Shown here: positions 33,527 through 33,610 of the stretch, piece by piece
How the letters are laid out: each line of letters begins with the position of its first letter
Numbering within the stretch: the first letter of the stretch is position 1
Assembly: GCA_964400015.1 (NCBI GenBank)
Contig: CAYNRR010000014.1
Location: 1 to 33,610 of the forward strand
DNA: 33,610 nucleotides
DNA from: UBA1234 sp964400015
GTDB lineage: Bacteria; Bacillota; Clostridia; TANB77; UBA1234
Reading direction: 5' to 3'
Position numbers and translations under genes: made by a program
The notes under the pieces: model-generated
The model's database searches: none
The model's input: the letters and a program-made list of their open reading frames with translations, nothing else
Told to the model about the DNA's origin: nothing

Positions 33527-33610
33527 TAGTTGGTTCGCATTTTACATAAAAAAAGTGTAGGTTTGTCAAACATATGTCACACTCACTTAGATACGCTTGC
33601 ATTTGAAATA

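Noticed and set aside
1..33610. CRISPR arrays, tRNA and rRNA genes
   Set aside because: No regularly spaced repeats, no cloverleaf-like G+C-rich segments and no rRNA-like blocks were seen on either strand.

Overview
The window is low-G+C DNA with Shine-Dalgarno-led genes, sigma-A promoters (TTGACA, 17 bases, TATAAT-like) and U-tailed hairpin terminators. Gene content points to a Bacillota (Firmicutes) genome of the class Clostridia, probably an uncultured or gut-type lineage: heterodimeric ABC exporters, CadC/CadA, MBOAT plus DHHW protein, CmpB, and a gap-pgk-tpiA-gpmI cluster. TAA, TGA and TAG all end genes, so the standard bacterial code applies. Nearly everything lies on the minus strand, so transcription runs from high to low coordinates. 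No rRNA, tRNA or CRISPR array was seen.

Layout from low to high coordinates. 1-2000 is an accessory patch: the N-terminus of a PLD-type helicase cut by the window edge, an IS200/IS605 tnpA stump, and a DUF4268 nuclease-like gene interrupted by an in-frame TAG. A GNAT acetyltransferase on the plus strand follows. 2988-6996 is marR plus a two-gene ABC exporter with one degenerate ATPase site. 7162-9249 is an isolated radical SAM/SPASM gene with a 300-residue N-terminal region I do not recognise. 9388-14667 is a tetR-led operon with an RND/MMPL transporter, a secreted coiled-coil partner and an HdeD-like membrane protein. 14846-17309 is a cadmium/zinc operon (cadC, a stand-alone HMA protein, cadA). 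17470-19962 is an O-acetylation pair (MBOAT and DHHW protein). 20026-20739 is a membrane-anchored protein of unknown role, and 21008-21286 a compositionally foreign DUF4160-like gene. 21325-24846 is a MacAB-like export operon (adaptor, ATPase, permease). 24939-27802 holds nadE, nadD, a CmpB-family membrane protein and a zinc phospholipase-C-like protein. 27930-32589 is the glycolytic gap-pgk-tpiA-gpmI run, and 32758-33366 an unrecognised protein with a CxxC motif.

The window mixes central metabolism (triose-phosphate glycolysis, the last two steps of NAD synthesis) with four regulated export modules. Three of these modules begin with their own regulator gene, and palindromes sit on their promoters: marR over the -35, tetR with paired sites, cadC with an operator that exactly fills the spacer. 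The least ordinary items are the orphan radical SAM enzyme, the REP-like hairpin that supplies the C-terminus of NadE, the nonsense-interrupted DUF4268 gene beside an IS200 scar, and single-gene units with their own strong promoters and different base composition.
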